A DNA stretch of 44,183 nucleotides from Zygophlyctis sp. KS116 (lineage: Eukaryota; Chytridiomycota), in NCBI GenBank assembly GCA_054661495.1, contig BAAFSQ010000070.1, positions 1 through 44,183 on the forward strand, read 5' to 3'. The notes under the pieces were generated by a model, which saw only the letters and a list, made by a program, of their open reading frames with translations, made no database searches and had not been told where the DNA came from. The position numbers were made by a program, and so were the translations under genes. This document shows, piece after piece, positions 22,180 through 31,110 of this stretch (positions are counted from its first letter, which is position 1; each line of letters starts with the position of its first letter).

Positions 22180-22449
22180 CTATTCATCGAGTTCATCAAA
22201 TGCATTGCTTCTCTTTATCTCGTACTGTTCTCTGAGATACTTTTCATAAGCTTCCTGATGAGTTAGCTGCTTTGCAGAAGTAACTCTCTGCGATTGAGCA
22301 TTATTAGCAGCTTTGGGTGCTACTTTAGGAACTGTAACTTTACCAGTTGGGAATTTAAATGGCATAGCAGTAGTAATTGCGATCATAAGCATAAACATTA
22401 GTCCTTTCATTTTTAATTTTGAGAGTTTTGCGGTATCATATTGCGCCAT
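22180..22449 (-). CDS. Small one-helix membrane or secreted protein, unrecognised
   Basis: 89 aa, single exon, ATG at 22449. A hydrophobic helix at about residues 14-31 (MKGLMFMLMIAITTAMPF) follows a short N-terminus with two lysines. The remainder is basic, then acidic (KFPTGKVTVPKVAPKAANN, then HQEAYEKYLREQYEIKRS, ending FDELDE). The arrangement YD..L..-helix-PxF faintly recalls the C-terminal part of Pho88/SND3 proteins, but the earlier helices of that family are absent. The start codon lies only 52 bp downstream of the SEN34 stop on the same strand. It is probably a real small gene given the clean frame and spacing; function unknown. Confidence 0.5.
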   Translation of the reverse strand: MAQYDTAKLSKLKMKGLMFMLMIAITTAMPFKFPTGKVTVPKVAPKAANNAQSQRVTSAKQLTHQEAYEKYLREQYEIKRSNAFDELDE

Positions 22450-22501
22450 TAAATAGCCGTCAGCGGCAACTTTCTGTTACAGATCTGATCCCCTGTGGCG
22501 A

Positions 22502-23266
22502 CTAAGCCAATCCTTCCCAATCGAAGCAGATAGAAATAAATCCAAATTTTTCACTCCACGAACATAATACATTAGATTTCTTTACAGCAGTACCCAATCT
22601 TCCCATTGCTATGATTTCTTTTGAGCTAAACGTTTGATTTGGATTTGCTATTATAACTATAAAATCACTATGATAATCATCAGGAGATCCATTATATAAC
22701 AAGTAATCACCACCAAACTTACTCCCTCTAGTGATGTGATAACCCATCTCATACAAGTGTTTGAATATTTTATATCTGGCCTTTTGATCATCTGTACAAG
22801 GCCAATTCCATACTGCAAGAGTTGTATTTTGATTCCAAACATAGTGATCTGCAGCAGTTGGCGTTTCTACTGGCGATCGAATTTGAGATAGAAGATGAGA
22901 AGGGATCATTTGTCCAGTATTTTCCAGTTTAAATTGTTTGATCTTGTCCGATTTAACTAGTCGAAGTTTTTGATACTCTTGGATCTGCAGATTAAAGTCT
23001 TGCTGAAACTGATTTATCTGATCTTGACTTGCTTCTCCAGATTCATCATCGAATAATTGAGCACAACCATACTCAAGTAATAAAGTAACTTGCTCTGGCA
23101 ATAGATCGAACGGAAGTCCCAAATCTTGCATTGAACTTGCAGATGAACCAATCCATGAACCATATATTCTCACTTGTCTCAAGTAAATTGCATGCGATGT
23201 CTTCCATACTCTAACAGATCCGGATTTTGTCAAGAATAAAGGAATCGGTAAGTCAATTTCACTCAT
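22502..23266 (-). CDS. SEN34: tRNA-splicing endonuclease subunit Sen34
   Basis: 254 aa, intronless. Catalytic subunit that cuts the 3' splice site of intron-containing tRNAs within the Sen2/Sen15/Sen34/Sen54 complex. The C-terminal endonuclease fold shows YKIFKHLYEMGYHITRGSKF then GDYLLYNGSPDDYHSDF and GTAVKKSNVLCS. The Tyr, His and Lys catalytic triad is therefore complete (Y in DYLLY, H in YHSD, K in AVKKSN). The N-terminal domain, with LPIPLFLT and LPEQVTLLLEYGCAQLF, is typical of Sen34. The frame runs upstream without an ATG, so the Met at 23266 is used; it is just 13 bp after the SCFD2-like stop codon. Presence of the enzyme implies that this genome has intron-bearing tRNA genes, though none lies here. 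Confidence 0.9.
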   Translation of the reverse strand: MSEIDLPIPLFLTKSGSVRVWKTSHAIYLRQVRIYGSWIGSSASSMQDLGLPFDLLPEQVTLLLEYGCAQLFDDESGEASQDQINQFQQDFNLQIQEYQKLRLVKSDKIKQFKLENTGQMIPSHLLSQIRSPVETPTAADHYVWNQNTTLAVWNWPCTDDQKARYKIFKHLYEMGYHITRGSKFGGDYLLYNGSPDDYHSDFIVIIANPNQTFSSKEIIAMGRLGTAVKKSNVLCSWSEKFGFISICFDWEGLA

Positions 23267-23279
23267 AAAAATTTCCAGA

Positions 23280-24927
23280 TTACAATAGAGTAGGCGGTTG
23301 CCCAAAAATATCACTTATTAAAGCATTTTGAGATATAATGTGAGTAGATCCAACTGTAACTTGAGAGTCTGGTACTGTTTTAGCAACTGATTTAATATCA
23401 TTGATTTCAGACCACGTTATTCCGCCAACCACAAAGATGAATAATCTTGAGAAACTACTTGCCTTATAATGAGACGGCCCACCACCCAAAAATGAATTAA
23501 AACCAGATAGTACAGTACCCATTGTCCCAAAATAAGGGAGATGAACCAGATCATCAGAATCTTTTTCTTGTAAAATAGATTCAGCTACAAATTTACATAG
23601 TGAAACATGGCTAGTTTTTGCATAATGATCTAGTTGAATATTTGAGATTTTAGAAAGAGCTTTAAAAACATTAAATGTCCAAGGTTCAAAATTAGTATAT
23701 CCACGTTCTCGTAAAATCAAGGTAAAACCTTCGTAAAGTGGGCCAGTATCCAATCCTAAAGATGCTGTAAATGCTAGCATAATTAAAATCTGGACAAGAG
23801 AAAGTTCTTTTCCAGTCTTTAATAGATTTTCAATATCCTGAATTGCTTGATGAGGAGAATGAAGCATTTGTCTTTGAAATGCCCCTAAATTATCATAAAT
23901 TGCAATATCCCTATATTATGTTAATCATTAAAACATACGGATTTTCCATTAAATCTATAAATGCAGCTAAAAATTGATATAATTGCGGCCTCTTTCTGAT
24001 AATCTCCCAATTATCCTTGAGTGGGGTAAGAAACTCTAGCAATTGCTCTTTTGTGACTCTTCCTAAAACCTTTTTAGTGTTTTTGTAATTTGGAATATCT
24101 AGAGACATTGTATCAAGTATTTTTTTCCTATTTTAATTTAGATAATTGTATTACCGCACAACCGATAGTCCAGTCTTAAACTCCATACTAGATAATACAT
24201 GTAAAAACTCTAAAACTTCATCTTCAATTCCAAAGGTGTCCAATTTCAAGCTGCATTGATCTCCATCAGAAAATAAACAGCTGCTATATCCATCTGATAA
24301 CAAATTAAACATGACATCTAAAATCCCTTGATGACATTGTGTTGCGCTCTTTATATCCATATCGCGATCAATTAATATCACTGCTATATTTGACTCTGAG
24401 CTCCTTCTTGGCGAATTAGCAGTGGTAGATAGGATGCTTTTGCCTATTAAAGTGGATTTTTCACCCAAAACAAATATTTCATCTTTATGCCCCATTTGAT
24501 CCAAGATTGTCGAAAGGAAACCAGCGGTCACTCCAGGTTCATGATCAACAGGCCCGATTAAGAAGGATTCATTAACTTGCAATTGACTTATCTTTACGAT
24601 TAATTTTGGGAATTTAAGGTATATTTTTTCAGATACAAAATTGAAGTATCCATTCATAAAATCTGAGTAATCAGCAAAGAGCGATTTAGAGGCAATGTGT
24701 AAATGAAATTGATGATCAAGTCTAGATCTTATTTCAACATTTAAATGTGAGAGTGTATCATAGTTTAGATCAATCCATTTCATAATCAGCGCAATATTAT
24801 TGGCAAGCAAGTGTGAAACAGAAAAAGAAAGATCACCTCGAATAGTTTCTGGGAAATTCAAATCATAGATATTTTGGCCCGATAAGTCAATTAGTTTTAT
24901 CAGCTCAGGAGATACAATCAAGCTCAT
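23280..24927 (-). CDS. SCFD2: Sec1/Munc18-family protein, SCFD2-like
   Basis: 530 aa from three exons (introns 24128-24154, 27 nt; 23911-23938, 28 nt). SM-type fold: N-terminal region with QNIYDLNFPETIRGDLSFSV; a central VAVILIDRDMDI-type motif (here IAVILIDRDMDIKSATQ), the classical SM 'DRxxD' signature; the DNWEIIRKRPQLYQF helices; and the C-terminal strand SRLFIFVVGGITWSEINDI. The spacing and the VVGGITWSE end fit the SCFD2 branch better than Sly1, Vps33 or Vps45. SCFD2 relatives are thought to act in ER-Golgi SNARE control but are poorly studied. The first 12 codons of this gene are part of a 614-bp block that is repeated exactly at 26871-27484. Confidence 0.8.
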
Positions 24928-25506
24928 CAGCAGCCACGTCCTAACCTGCTGTGCTCAAATCAAATCGGACATTCAAAAAATATTATTTATTAAAACGAGT
25001 TATGCACTTTCATCATCATCTCCAAACCTTTTATATCCACTTACAGACTTATGTCCAAACATTTTACCAGATATAGATTGTCTAGGCTTTTGATTTTCCA
25101 CATGATCATAATCTGATAAAGATTGTTTATTTAATAGTTTCATATGGTCATCATTTTCATCGATTTTTCCATCCTTTGTCTTTTTAGCTTTATGAGATTT
25201 AAAAGAAGGGACTAAAGGGACCGGTAAACGGTTCTTCAAAAAAGCGTGTGGTGCCTTTTGGCGATAACTTTCTTCCACATTTGACTTTTCTAAGAGATGC
25301 AATCTATCAAGTTTTTTACTATCAATTGATTTTGATTGAGAAGTTTCAGAGTTATCAAGGCTGTCATAGTCATCATTCAATTCTTGAAAATTGTCTCCAA
25401 AATTTGACTTTAATCTTGAGTTACGAAGTCTTCTAAACCTGGAGGCACCTTTTCTGATGAACTTCTTATAAGATGTATTTTCTACCAAAGCTTGATCGGC
25501 TCTTTC
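24893..25506. repeat. 614-bp exact direct repeat, copy 1
   Basis: Identical by eye, base for base, to 26871-27484 (offset 1978 bp). It spans the first 12 codons and 5' flank of the SCFD2-like gene, the 72-bp gap, and the last 168 codons of the first ankyrin gene. The sequences diverge abruptly on both sides. The identity includes non-coding bases, so the duplication or conversion is recent. Confidence 0.95.
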
Positions 25507-26772
25507 CGTCAAAGGTTCAATTTTGGGGGTTTGAAGTTGAGGATCTAAACTTGGTGAAGCTGAATTAAGATTATGAGTCAAATATTCGACCATTGGGGAA
25601 TATCCAAATGTTTCAGCAATATATAGCATATGTAAAGTTGGTTTGGAACTTAAAGTTGGTTTGAAACCACAATCTTGAACGAAAAATTCCACTATTTCCA
25701 GATTTCCAGTTTTAACAGCTGCAAAAATGCAATATATATCTACCTTTAGTCTACCAAAGCTGATTAAATATTTTAAGAGAGCGATATTTCCACTGGCTGA
25801 TGCTTGATATAGAGTATAATTATCAGGAGTTACACCTTTCTTAATGATCAGAGACTTAACCAATTTAAGATCCCCCTTTTTGGCAGCTGCGTCTAGCTCA
25901 TTTTTGGCAGCCACAATCTTAGAAATCAGCAAATTGTTTGTCTGTCGAAGAAAATTAGAAATGCGAACCATCTTGTTATTTAATGCAGTATTCGCGGCAT
26001 TAATATCGGGATTAAATTTCAGATCATTAACAAGATACTTTATCATTTCTAGATCACCACTTTCAATCGCCATATTTAAACCTATTATATCAGGTTCCAT
26101 ATTATAATTTTCCTTCAAATATTTGTATATTTCAATACTCTTCCCAAAAATTGCTGCATAGAGGATATCCTTACCAGTGTGAACATGTGGTTCGGTAAGT
26201 AAGAACTTGAAAATGTGTAAATGCCCATTAAGTGCGGCAGTCTTTAATTCAAACTTTGTTGGCCAAAAGTTCACATGTTTCAAAATATATTTTACCAGCT
26301 CTAAATTCCCACTCTCGATAGCGTCGTGAAGTACTAATCTGTTTGGAATAATTTTTTTGTTTTCAACCAAGTATTTAACAGCCATCATATCACCATTCTG
26401 TGCTTCTTCATGCAACAATTCCAAGGTAGCCATCGAATCTGTCCCTTCTAAATGATCATCTTCAGAACTTAAATCAGAATCAGTAGTGCTCTTCTTATCC
26501 AAATCTAAAAATATATAAATTTCGGGATCACTTAATGATGATACTGAACCAGCTCCAATTTGATGATGTGAAAGATCTTTTTGAACATTTTTTAGATCTG
26601 AATGATGGATCTGTTCCATTGGATTTCCCTTTGCGATTGAATTGATTCTGTTAAATATGATCCCAGGAGACAAAGGTGATGCAGGTGATGTGGAGGATGA
26701 AGGCGATGCATGCATTGATATCATAAAGATGCAAAGCACAATGCAAGTTAATTGCAGTCGATATAATCTCAT
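25000..26772 (-). CDS. Secreted ankyrin-repeat protein 1
   Basis: 590 aa from the Met at 26772, single exon. The N-terminus MRLYRLQLTCIVLCIFMISM followed by HASPSSS is a good signal peptide; the same design begins ankyrin protein 2. After an acidic Ser-rich linker come about nine degenerate ankyrin repeats (roughly residues 110-405) of the form AxxSGNLELVKYLVxxxxxxPN, such as LHDAIESGNLELVKYILKHV and LYQASASGNIALLKYLI. The last 170 residues are disordered, rich in Lys, Arg and Asp (GASRFRRLRNSRLKSNF, HKAKKTKDGKIDENDD). With a signal peptide and no membrane helix it should enter the secretory pathway; a role outside the cell or in a host is inference only. Its final 168 codons are shared exactly with ankyrin protein 2. 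Confidence 0.85.
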   Translation of the reverse strand: MRLYRLQLTCIVLCIFMISMHASPSSSTSPASPLSPGIIFNRINSIAKGNPMEQIHHSDLKNVQKDLSHHQIGAGSVSSLSDPEIYIFLDLDKKSTTDSDLSSEDDHLEGTDSMATLELLHEEAQNGDMMAVKYLVENKKIIPNRLVLHDAIESGNLELVKYILKHVNFWPTKFELKTAALNGHLHIFKFLLTEPHVHTGKDILYAAIFGKSIEIYKYLKENYNMEPDIIGLNMAIESGDLEMIKYLVNDLKFNPDINAANTALNNKMVRISNFLRQTNNLLISKIVAAKNELDAAAKKGDLKLVKSLIIKKGVTPDNYTLYQASASGNIALLKYLISFGRLKVDIYCIFAAVKTGNLEIVEFFVQDCGFKPTLSSKPTLHMLYIAETFGYSPMVEYLTHNLNSASPSLDPQLQTPKIEPLTERADQALVENTSYKKFIRKGASRFRRLRNSRLKSNFGDNFQELNDDYDSLDNSETSQSKSIDSKKLDRLHLLEKSNVEESYRQKAPHAFLKNRLPVPLVPSFKSHKAKKTKDGKIDENDDHMKLLNKQSLSDYDHVENQKPRQSISGKMFGHKSVSGYKRFGDDDESA

Positions 26773-26870
26773 TTGAAGGAAGATTTTTGTAGTTTTTTTT
26801 TTCAAATTCTCACTGGTTTCGGACATTCGAATTAGATCTTTCCACAACCCGCTAGGTTATCAACCATTTA

Positions 26871-26905
26871 AGTTTTATCAGCTCAGGAGATACAATCAAG
26901 CTCAT
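26871..26905 (-). pseudogene. Orphan 5' fragment of SCFD2-like gene
   Basis: The first 12 codons of the SCFD2-like gene, carried along in the duplicated block. Downstream the frame runs into unrelated sequence between the two ankyrin genes, so it cannot make an SM protein. Confidence 0.85.
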
Positions 26906-27484
26906 CAGCAGCCACGTCCTAACCTGCTGTGCTCAAATCAAATCGGACATTCAAAAAATATTATTTATTAAAACGAGTTATGCACTTTCATCATCATCTC
27001 CAAACCTTTTATATCCACTTACAGACTTATGTCCAAACATTTTACCAGATATAGATTGTCTAGGCTTTTGATTTTCCACATGATCATAATCTGATAAAGA
27101 TTGTTTATTTAATAGTTTCATATGGTCATCATTTTCATCGATTTTTCCATCCTTTGTCTTTTTAGCTTTATGAGATTTAAAAGAAGGGACTAAAGGGACC
27201 GGTAAACGGTTCTTCAAAAAAGCGTGTGGTGCCTTTTGGCGATAACTTTCTTCCACATTTGACTTTTCTAAGAGATGCAATCTATCAAGTTTTTTACTAT
27301 CAATTGATTTTGATTGAGAAGTTTCAGAGTTATCAAGGCTGTCATAGTCATCATTCAATTCTTGAAAATTGTCTCCAAAATTTGACTTTAATCTTGAGTT
27401 ACGAAGTCTTCTAAACCTGGAGGCACCTTTTCTGATGAACTTCTTATAAGATGTATTTTCTACCAAAGCTTGATCGGCTCTTTC
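26871..27484. repeat. 614-bp exact direct repeat, copy 2
   Basis: Second copy of 24893-25506. It supplies the 3' end of ankyrin gene 2 and carries, next to that gene's stop codon, an orphan fragment of the SCFD2-like gene (flank plus the first 12 codons, 26871-26905). The direction of transfer is most simply from copy 1, because only copy 1 continues into a complete SCFD2-like gene. Confidence 0.95.
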
Positions 27485-29089
27485 GCCTGATATTCCAGAC
27501 GTTTTTCCGAATATTGAGCCAGTTGGAGATTTGAAAGAATCTTGATCCTCCTTCTCATTATCTGAAGACGACTGTTGGTCTAATAATCTAATGCGGTCAT
27601 CATCTTCATATTGTGGCCCTTTCTTCCCCTTGGAGAAGGTCGTCCACTTAGAATTTCGAAGTTTGCCAAATCTGGAGCCTTTTTTGACGGTGCTTTCATC
27701 TCTAATTAGATTCTCTTTTTTTTCAGCTTGTGTTCTGGGCATCTTTCCAATCAGTTTACTAGATATAAATTGTCTAGACTTTTTATTTTCCACATGGTCA
27801 TAATCTGAAGAGGATTGTATATTCAATAGTCTAACCTGGTCATCATCTTTATTTGTTTTTCCACCCTTTGTCTTTTTAGCTTTATGAGATGTAAAAGATG
27901 GGACTGAAGGGACCGATAAACGGTTCTTCAAGTTATTATCTAAAAATGAGGGCGTTGTTTTCTGTGGATCATTTGTTGTTTCCGAGCTAGAAACGCTTTT
28001 ATAGTCATCATCCAATAAATGAAAATTGTCTTTAAACTTGAATTTTGACCTGGGAAATTTCAGTATTGATTTTGAATCAGACATTTGATCATTAGATTCA
28101 TGAAAAGATTTATCTCTTCGATTTCTAAAAAATCTACTCTTTCTAGATCCATTTTTTCCGCGAGATTTTTTGTTTTCTTCGTTAATTTGATTTATATTCT
28201 CAGCTAATACCAAAGCTTGATCATCACTTTGAGGAGAAGAGTCTATCCCAGGCGAGATGGGATAGATATTTTGAGACAAATACTCAACAATTCTAGTATT
28301 CCCTTTTGATTTAGCAATATCCAACATTTCTGGAGTAGACTTTAATCCGAATTCCTGTATGAAAACTTTAACAATTTCCAAATTCCCACTTTCTATGGCT
28401 GCAGCTAGATAAACATACGGTTCATGGATTAAGAACTTGAAAATGTCCAAATGTCCATTAAGTGCAGCCGCCTTTAACTCAAAAGTCGGCCAAAAATCCA
28501 CTTGATTTAGAACGTATTTGACCACTTCCAAACTTCCACTTTCTATAGCATTATAAAGTACTAGTCTGTTTGGCCTTATATTTTTAGATTCAATCAAGTA
28601 TTTGACAGCAAGTAAATCTCCTCGCCTTGCTTCATCATGCAATAACTCCATTGCAGCCACAGATTCTGGAACTACATAATGTTCATCTTCAGAAACAGAA
28701 TCTAACTGATCATCTTCAAAGATGGAGTCATAATCATCATCCCAACCTGAATCGTATTGACCATCTTCAGAAACTGAATCCTCTTCGTAACGGTTTTTAT
28801 CAAACATTATTATTTTGGGAGTGTTGGGCATCGCCGTACCCTTACGATTCTTTAGTGAAACGTAATGATCCTGAGCGACATCATTTACATGCGGCCTATT
28901 GATAGCTCTCTTGGGATCAAAATGTTTAAAATCTTGACTCGGCATCACCTGCACTGGATTACCGACAGCCATTGCGCTTATTCCATGAGGAATGATAGCA
29001 ATACTGGTGGGGGCTGCGGGAGGGGCATTCATCGAAATGGTAAAGATGATCAGCTGAATGCAAGTTAGTTTCAGTCTATATGATCGCAT
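26978..29089 (-). CDS. Secreted ankyrin-repeat protein 2
   Basis: 703 aa from the Met at 29089, single exon. Signal-peptide-like start MRSYRLKLTCIQLIIFTISM, then a linker and a very acidic stretch (EDGQYDSGWDDDYDSIFEDD). Only about five ankyrin repeats are recognisable (near residues 170-310), including LYNAIESGSLEVVKYVL and IFKFLIHEPYV; relative to protein 1 a central set of repeats is missing. The C-terminal half is disordered and modular. A module ending LLNIQSSSDYDHVENKKSRQ (codons around 27.7-28.1 kb) is followed by a second, related module ending LLNKQSLSDYDHVENQKPRQ. The second module and everything after it are identical to protein 1. Thus the gene looks like a chimera: an older ankyrin gene whose 3' end was extended or replaced by that of its neighbour. 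Confidence 0.85.
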   Translation of the reverse strand: MRSYRLKLTCIQLIIFTISMNAPPAAPTSIAIIPHGISAMAVGNPVQVMPSQDFKHFDPKRAINRPHVNDVAQDHYVSLKNRKGTAMPNTPKIIMFDKNRYEEDSVSEDGQYDSGWDDDYDSIFEDDQLDSVSEDEHYVVPESVAAMELLHDEARRGDLLAVKYLIESKNIRPNRLVLYNAIESGSLEVVKYVLNQVDFWPTFELKAAALNGHLDIFKFLIHEPYVYLAAAIESGNLEIVKVFIQEFGLKSTPEMLDIAKSKGNTRIVEYLSQNIYPISPGIDSSPQSDDQALVLAENINQINEENKKSRGKNGSRKSRFFRNRRDKSFHESNDQMSDSKSILKFPRSKFKFKDNFHLLDDDYKSVSSSETTNDPQKTTPSFLDNNLKNRLSVPSVPSFTSHKAKKTKGGKTNKDDDQVRLLNIQSSSDYDHVENKKSRQFISSKLIGKMPRTQAEKKENLIRDESTVKKGSRFGKLRNSKWTTFSKGKKGPQYEDDDRIRLLDQQSSSDNEKEDQDSFKSPTGSIFGKTSGISGERADQALVENTSYKKFIRKGASRFRRLRNSRLKSNFGDNFQELNDDYDSLDNSETSQSKSIDSKKLDRLHLLEKSNVEESYRQKAPHAFLKNRLPVPLVPSFKSHKAKKTKDGKIDENDDHMKLLNKQSLSDYDHVENQKPRQSISGKMFGHKSVSGYKRFGDDDESA

Positions 29090-29576
29090 TGTAAGTAGAA
29101 TCAAATTTAAAATATAATTTGTTAGTTTACTAGATAATCTTTGTTTATCTGAACAACTCTTTACCATTGTGATCAGCCCTTCAAATTTATTTGTTGCACT
29201 AACCCTAACAACTAAAAAATTGTGATAATTAAATTGCCCAGAATTGTAGGAATGTATGTAGTACAATTTCAAAGATTTAATTTTTCTTTTTTCTTTTTAA
29301 ATAGATTGTTCAATCTAAAACATAAATTCCCTGCTTTCTTATTTATTGTTGAGGATCTATTAAGATTTTGAGTCAAATATCCGACAATTTGAGAGTGTCC
29401 TAACGGACTTGCACCTTTTCATATCAAGTATTGTGAGGCATGTTTGGTGCAAAAGAATCGTAAAATCTGTGTATTTCAAGATCCATAAGTACTACAAATA
29501 TAATATTGAATTGTTAATCATTCGGACATTCGAATAAGAGCTTTACTCAACCGTATCCGCTTAATTAAAAACAAGA
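29090..29576. other. Intergenic region with an ankyrin-gene relic
   Basis: 487 bp between ankyrin gene 2 and Zwilch. On the minus strand at about 29300-29430 a short frame reads ASPLGHSQIVGYLTQNLN, close to FGYSPMVEYLTHNLN of ankyrin protein 1 and to the matching place in protein 2. Upstream similarity shifts frame and no start codon or signal sequence precedes it. It appears to be the tail of a decayed third copy. The element CGGACATTCGAAT at 29523-29535 also occurs, as CGGACATTCGAAT, near 26820, upstream of ankyrin gene 1. Confidence 0.55.
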
Positions 29577-31059
29577 ATGACAATCTCATGTCTAGATTTG
29601 GTTGCCAATTCTAATTTAGTATATGTTATTAATCCTATGAATTTTATATCCCACTTTAAGAGTGATTTTATATTAGCGTTCAAGGAAATGCTTGATATGG
29701 AAGAATCAGACCATTTTACAATAGGACTAAAAGTGGAAACTAAGCATACCAAAAGAGTACTTATGAGCAATAATAGATAGAGTTTTAGGATTGTCGGTAC
29801 ACCTGCGCATATCGATGAGGCAAGACGCTTATTGTCACAGGTTATTGCTGCTGGAATTAAAGACACTTTAATAATTTATACTGTTACGCATGATGGAAGA
29901 AATATGTATTTAGGAGTCGAAAACGGAATACCTTTTAGCATCTTCAATGATTCAACAGTAATCAAACACGTATTTACTGATAATGTTCAAGAAAGGAACT
30001 TTTCTTGTACGTTTGAACTGTTATCGGGACTCAAGGACGTACCATCGTCAAGCATTATTTTGGGCTTAAATTGGAAGTCTTTAAAATTTGAATCACTGCA
30101 AAGGCCTGGAGTTGATGCCGAAGCAATTTTACACATTAATTTTGTTAATGGGGAATTAGATAAGGAGACACATGAATCAACTCAAACTTTGTGGAATACA
30201 ATTAATGATCTGGAAAGATTTGATCAGGCCTATAAGGATGGGGGGAGATTTAAGAATGCAATCTGTGAAACTTGCAAATCTGAAAGAATATTAACATTTT
30301 TAGATAGTTATAGTAAAAATGAGATCAGGGATGATCGTAATGAAGTAACACAATCAAGCAGACCAGATTATGACTTTACAGACTATTTTTGGGAATTTAT
30401 TCAGGGTAAGAAAAGAGCAGGTCATCTTTATAGATATAAACTCCAAAGATGATTTGGTGCAAGTCATAACGGCACTTGTAGAAGCTTTAGAAACGCAAAG
30501 GCTTATTCCATACGTTTCTGGATCAAATCAAACAAAGTTTGCAAAGACTTTGTCGCAGCATGTATCGCTTTCTCTCAAGAATATCTGTAAAAAGGCTGAA
30601 CAAGATCTGCTTTTTGATGTATTTGATTCATGGATTAGTGACCCGTTTCCAGTTTTATTAGAATTAGGATTACGAAAATGTTATATGGATATTTGCTATA
30701 ATTTTAAAGGTAAAGTATTTATTGCGAGAAGCAGGACGGCTAACAGTTTAGATTTCAACATTATTCAGTCTATTCCAAAATATTCTGATATTGATTCCCT
30801 AAAGTGTCTATTATCTCTTGTTGATCTTTCTACTTGTTTAAGTAATCATGCATTAGGACTTCCCCACGATCTGCATATTCATATCCTTAAATCACTTTTG
30901 CAATCTACTTGCTTAAGCTTTTCTCTATCCATTCATTTATCAAGTTATTCTTCAAAAGTTTTAGGTTGGATTCAAAATACATGCGCTAGCTTCGACTATA
31001 AAACGTGGTCCGTCAACGATGGAACGTCCTATTTGAATATTGATTTTTCTGCAGATTAA
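29577..31059 (+). CDS. ZWILCH: Zwilch homolog (RZZ kinetochore complex)
   Basis: 476 aa from three exons (introns 29757-29780, 24 nt; 30406-30433, 28 nt). In animals Zwilch forms the Rod-Zw10-Zwilch complex that builds the kinetochore corona and brings dynein and Mad1. The best match is the C-terminal half: RPDYDFTDYFWEFIQ aligns with the DxTDxLW segment of human Zwilch; then DDLVQVITALVEAL and RLIPYVSGSNQTKFAKTL align with its LVKCFxxxxQSL and QPWLHSGSNSLLSKL. PVLLELGLRKCYMDICYNF and LPHDLHIHILKSLL fit the following helices, and FDYKTWSVNDG fits the W-x-L-S segment. The protein is about 100 aa shorter than human. The identification rests on ordered motif similarity that I recalled, not on a search. 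Lies between two ankyrin genes on the opposite strand. Confidence 0.8.
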
Positions 31060-31110
31060 TTAAATTGTAAATTTCATTCATGCTTAACTAAAAAATCTTC
31101 TTTGAATATT

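Noticed and set aside
22180-22449. Pho88/SND3 homolog
   Set aside because: Only one short region is faintly similar and the preceding helices of that family are missing; left as unknown.
30710-30740. A third intron in Zwilch starting at GTAAAG near 30711
   Set aside because: The nearest acceptor at the right distance would cause an early stop; the unspliced frame is open and fits.
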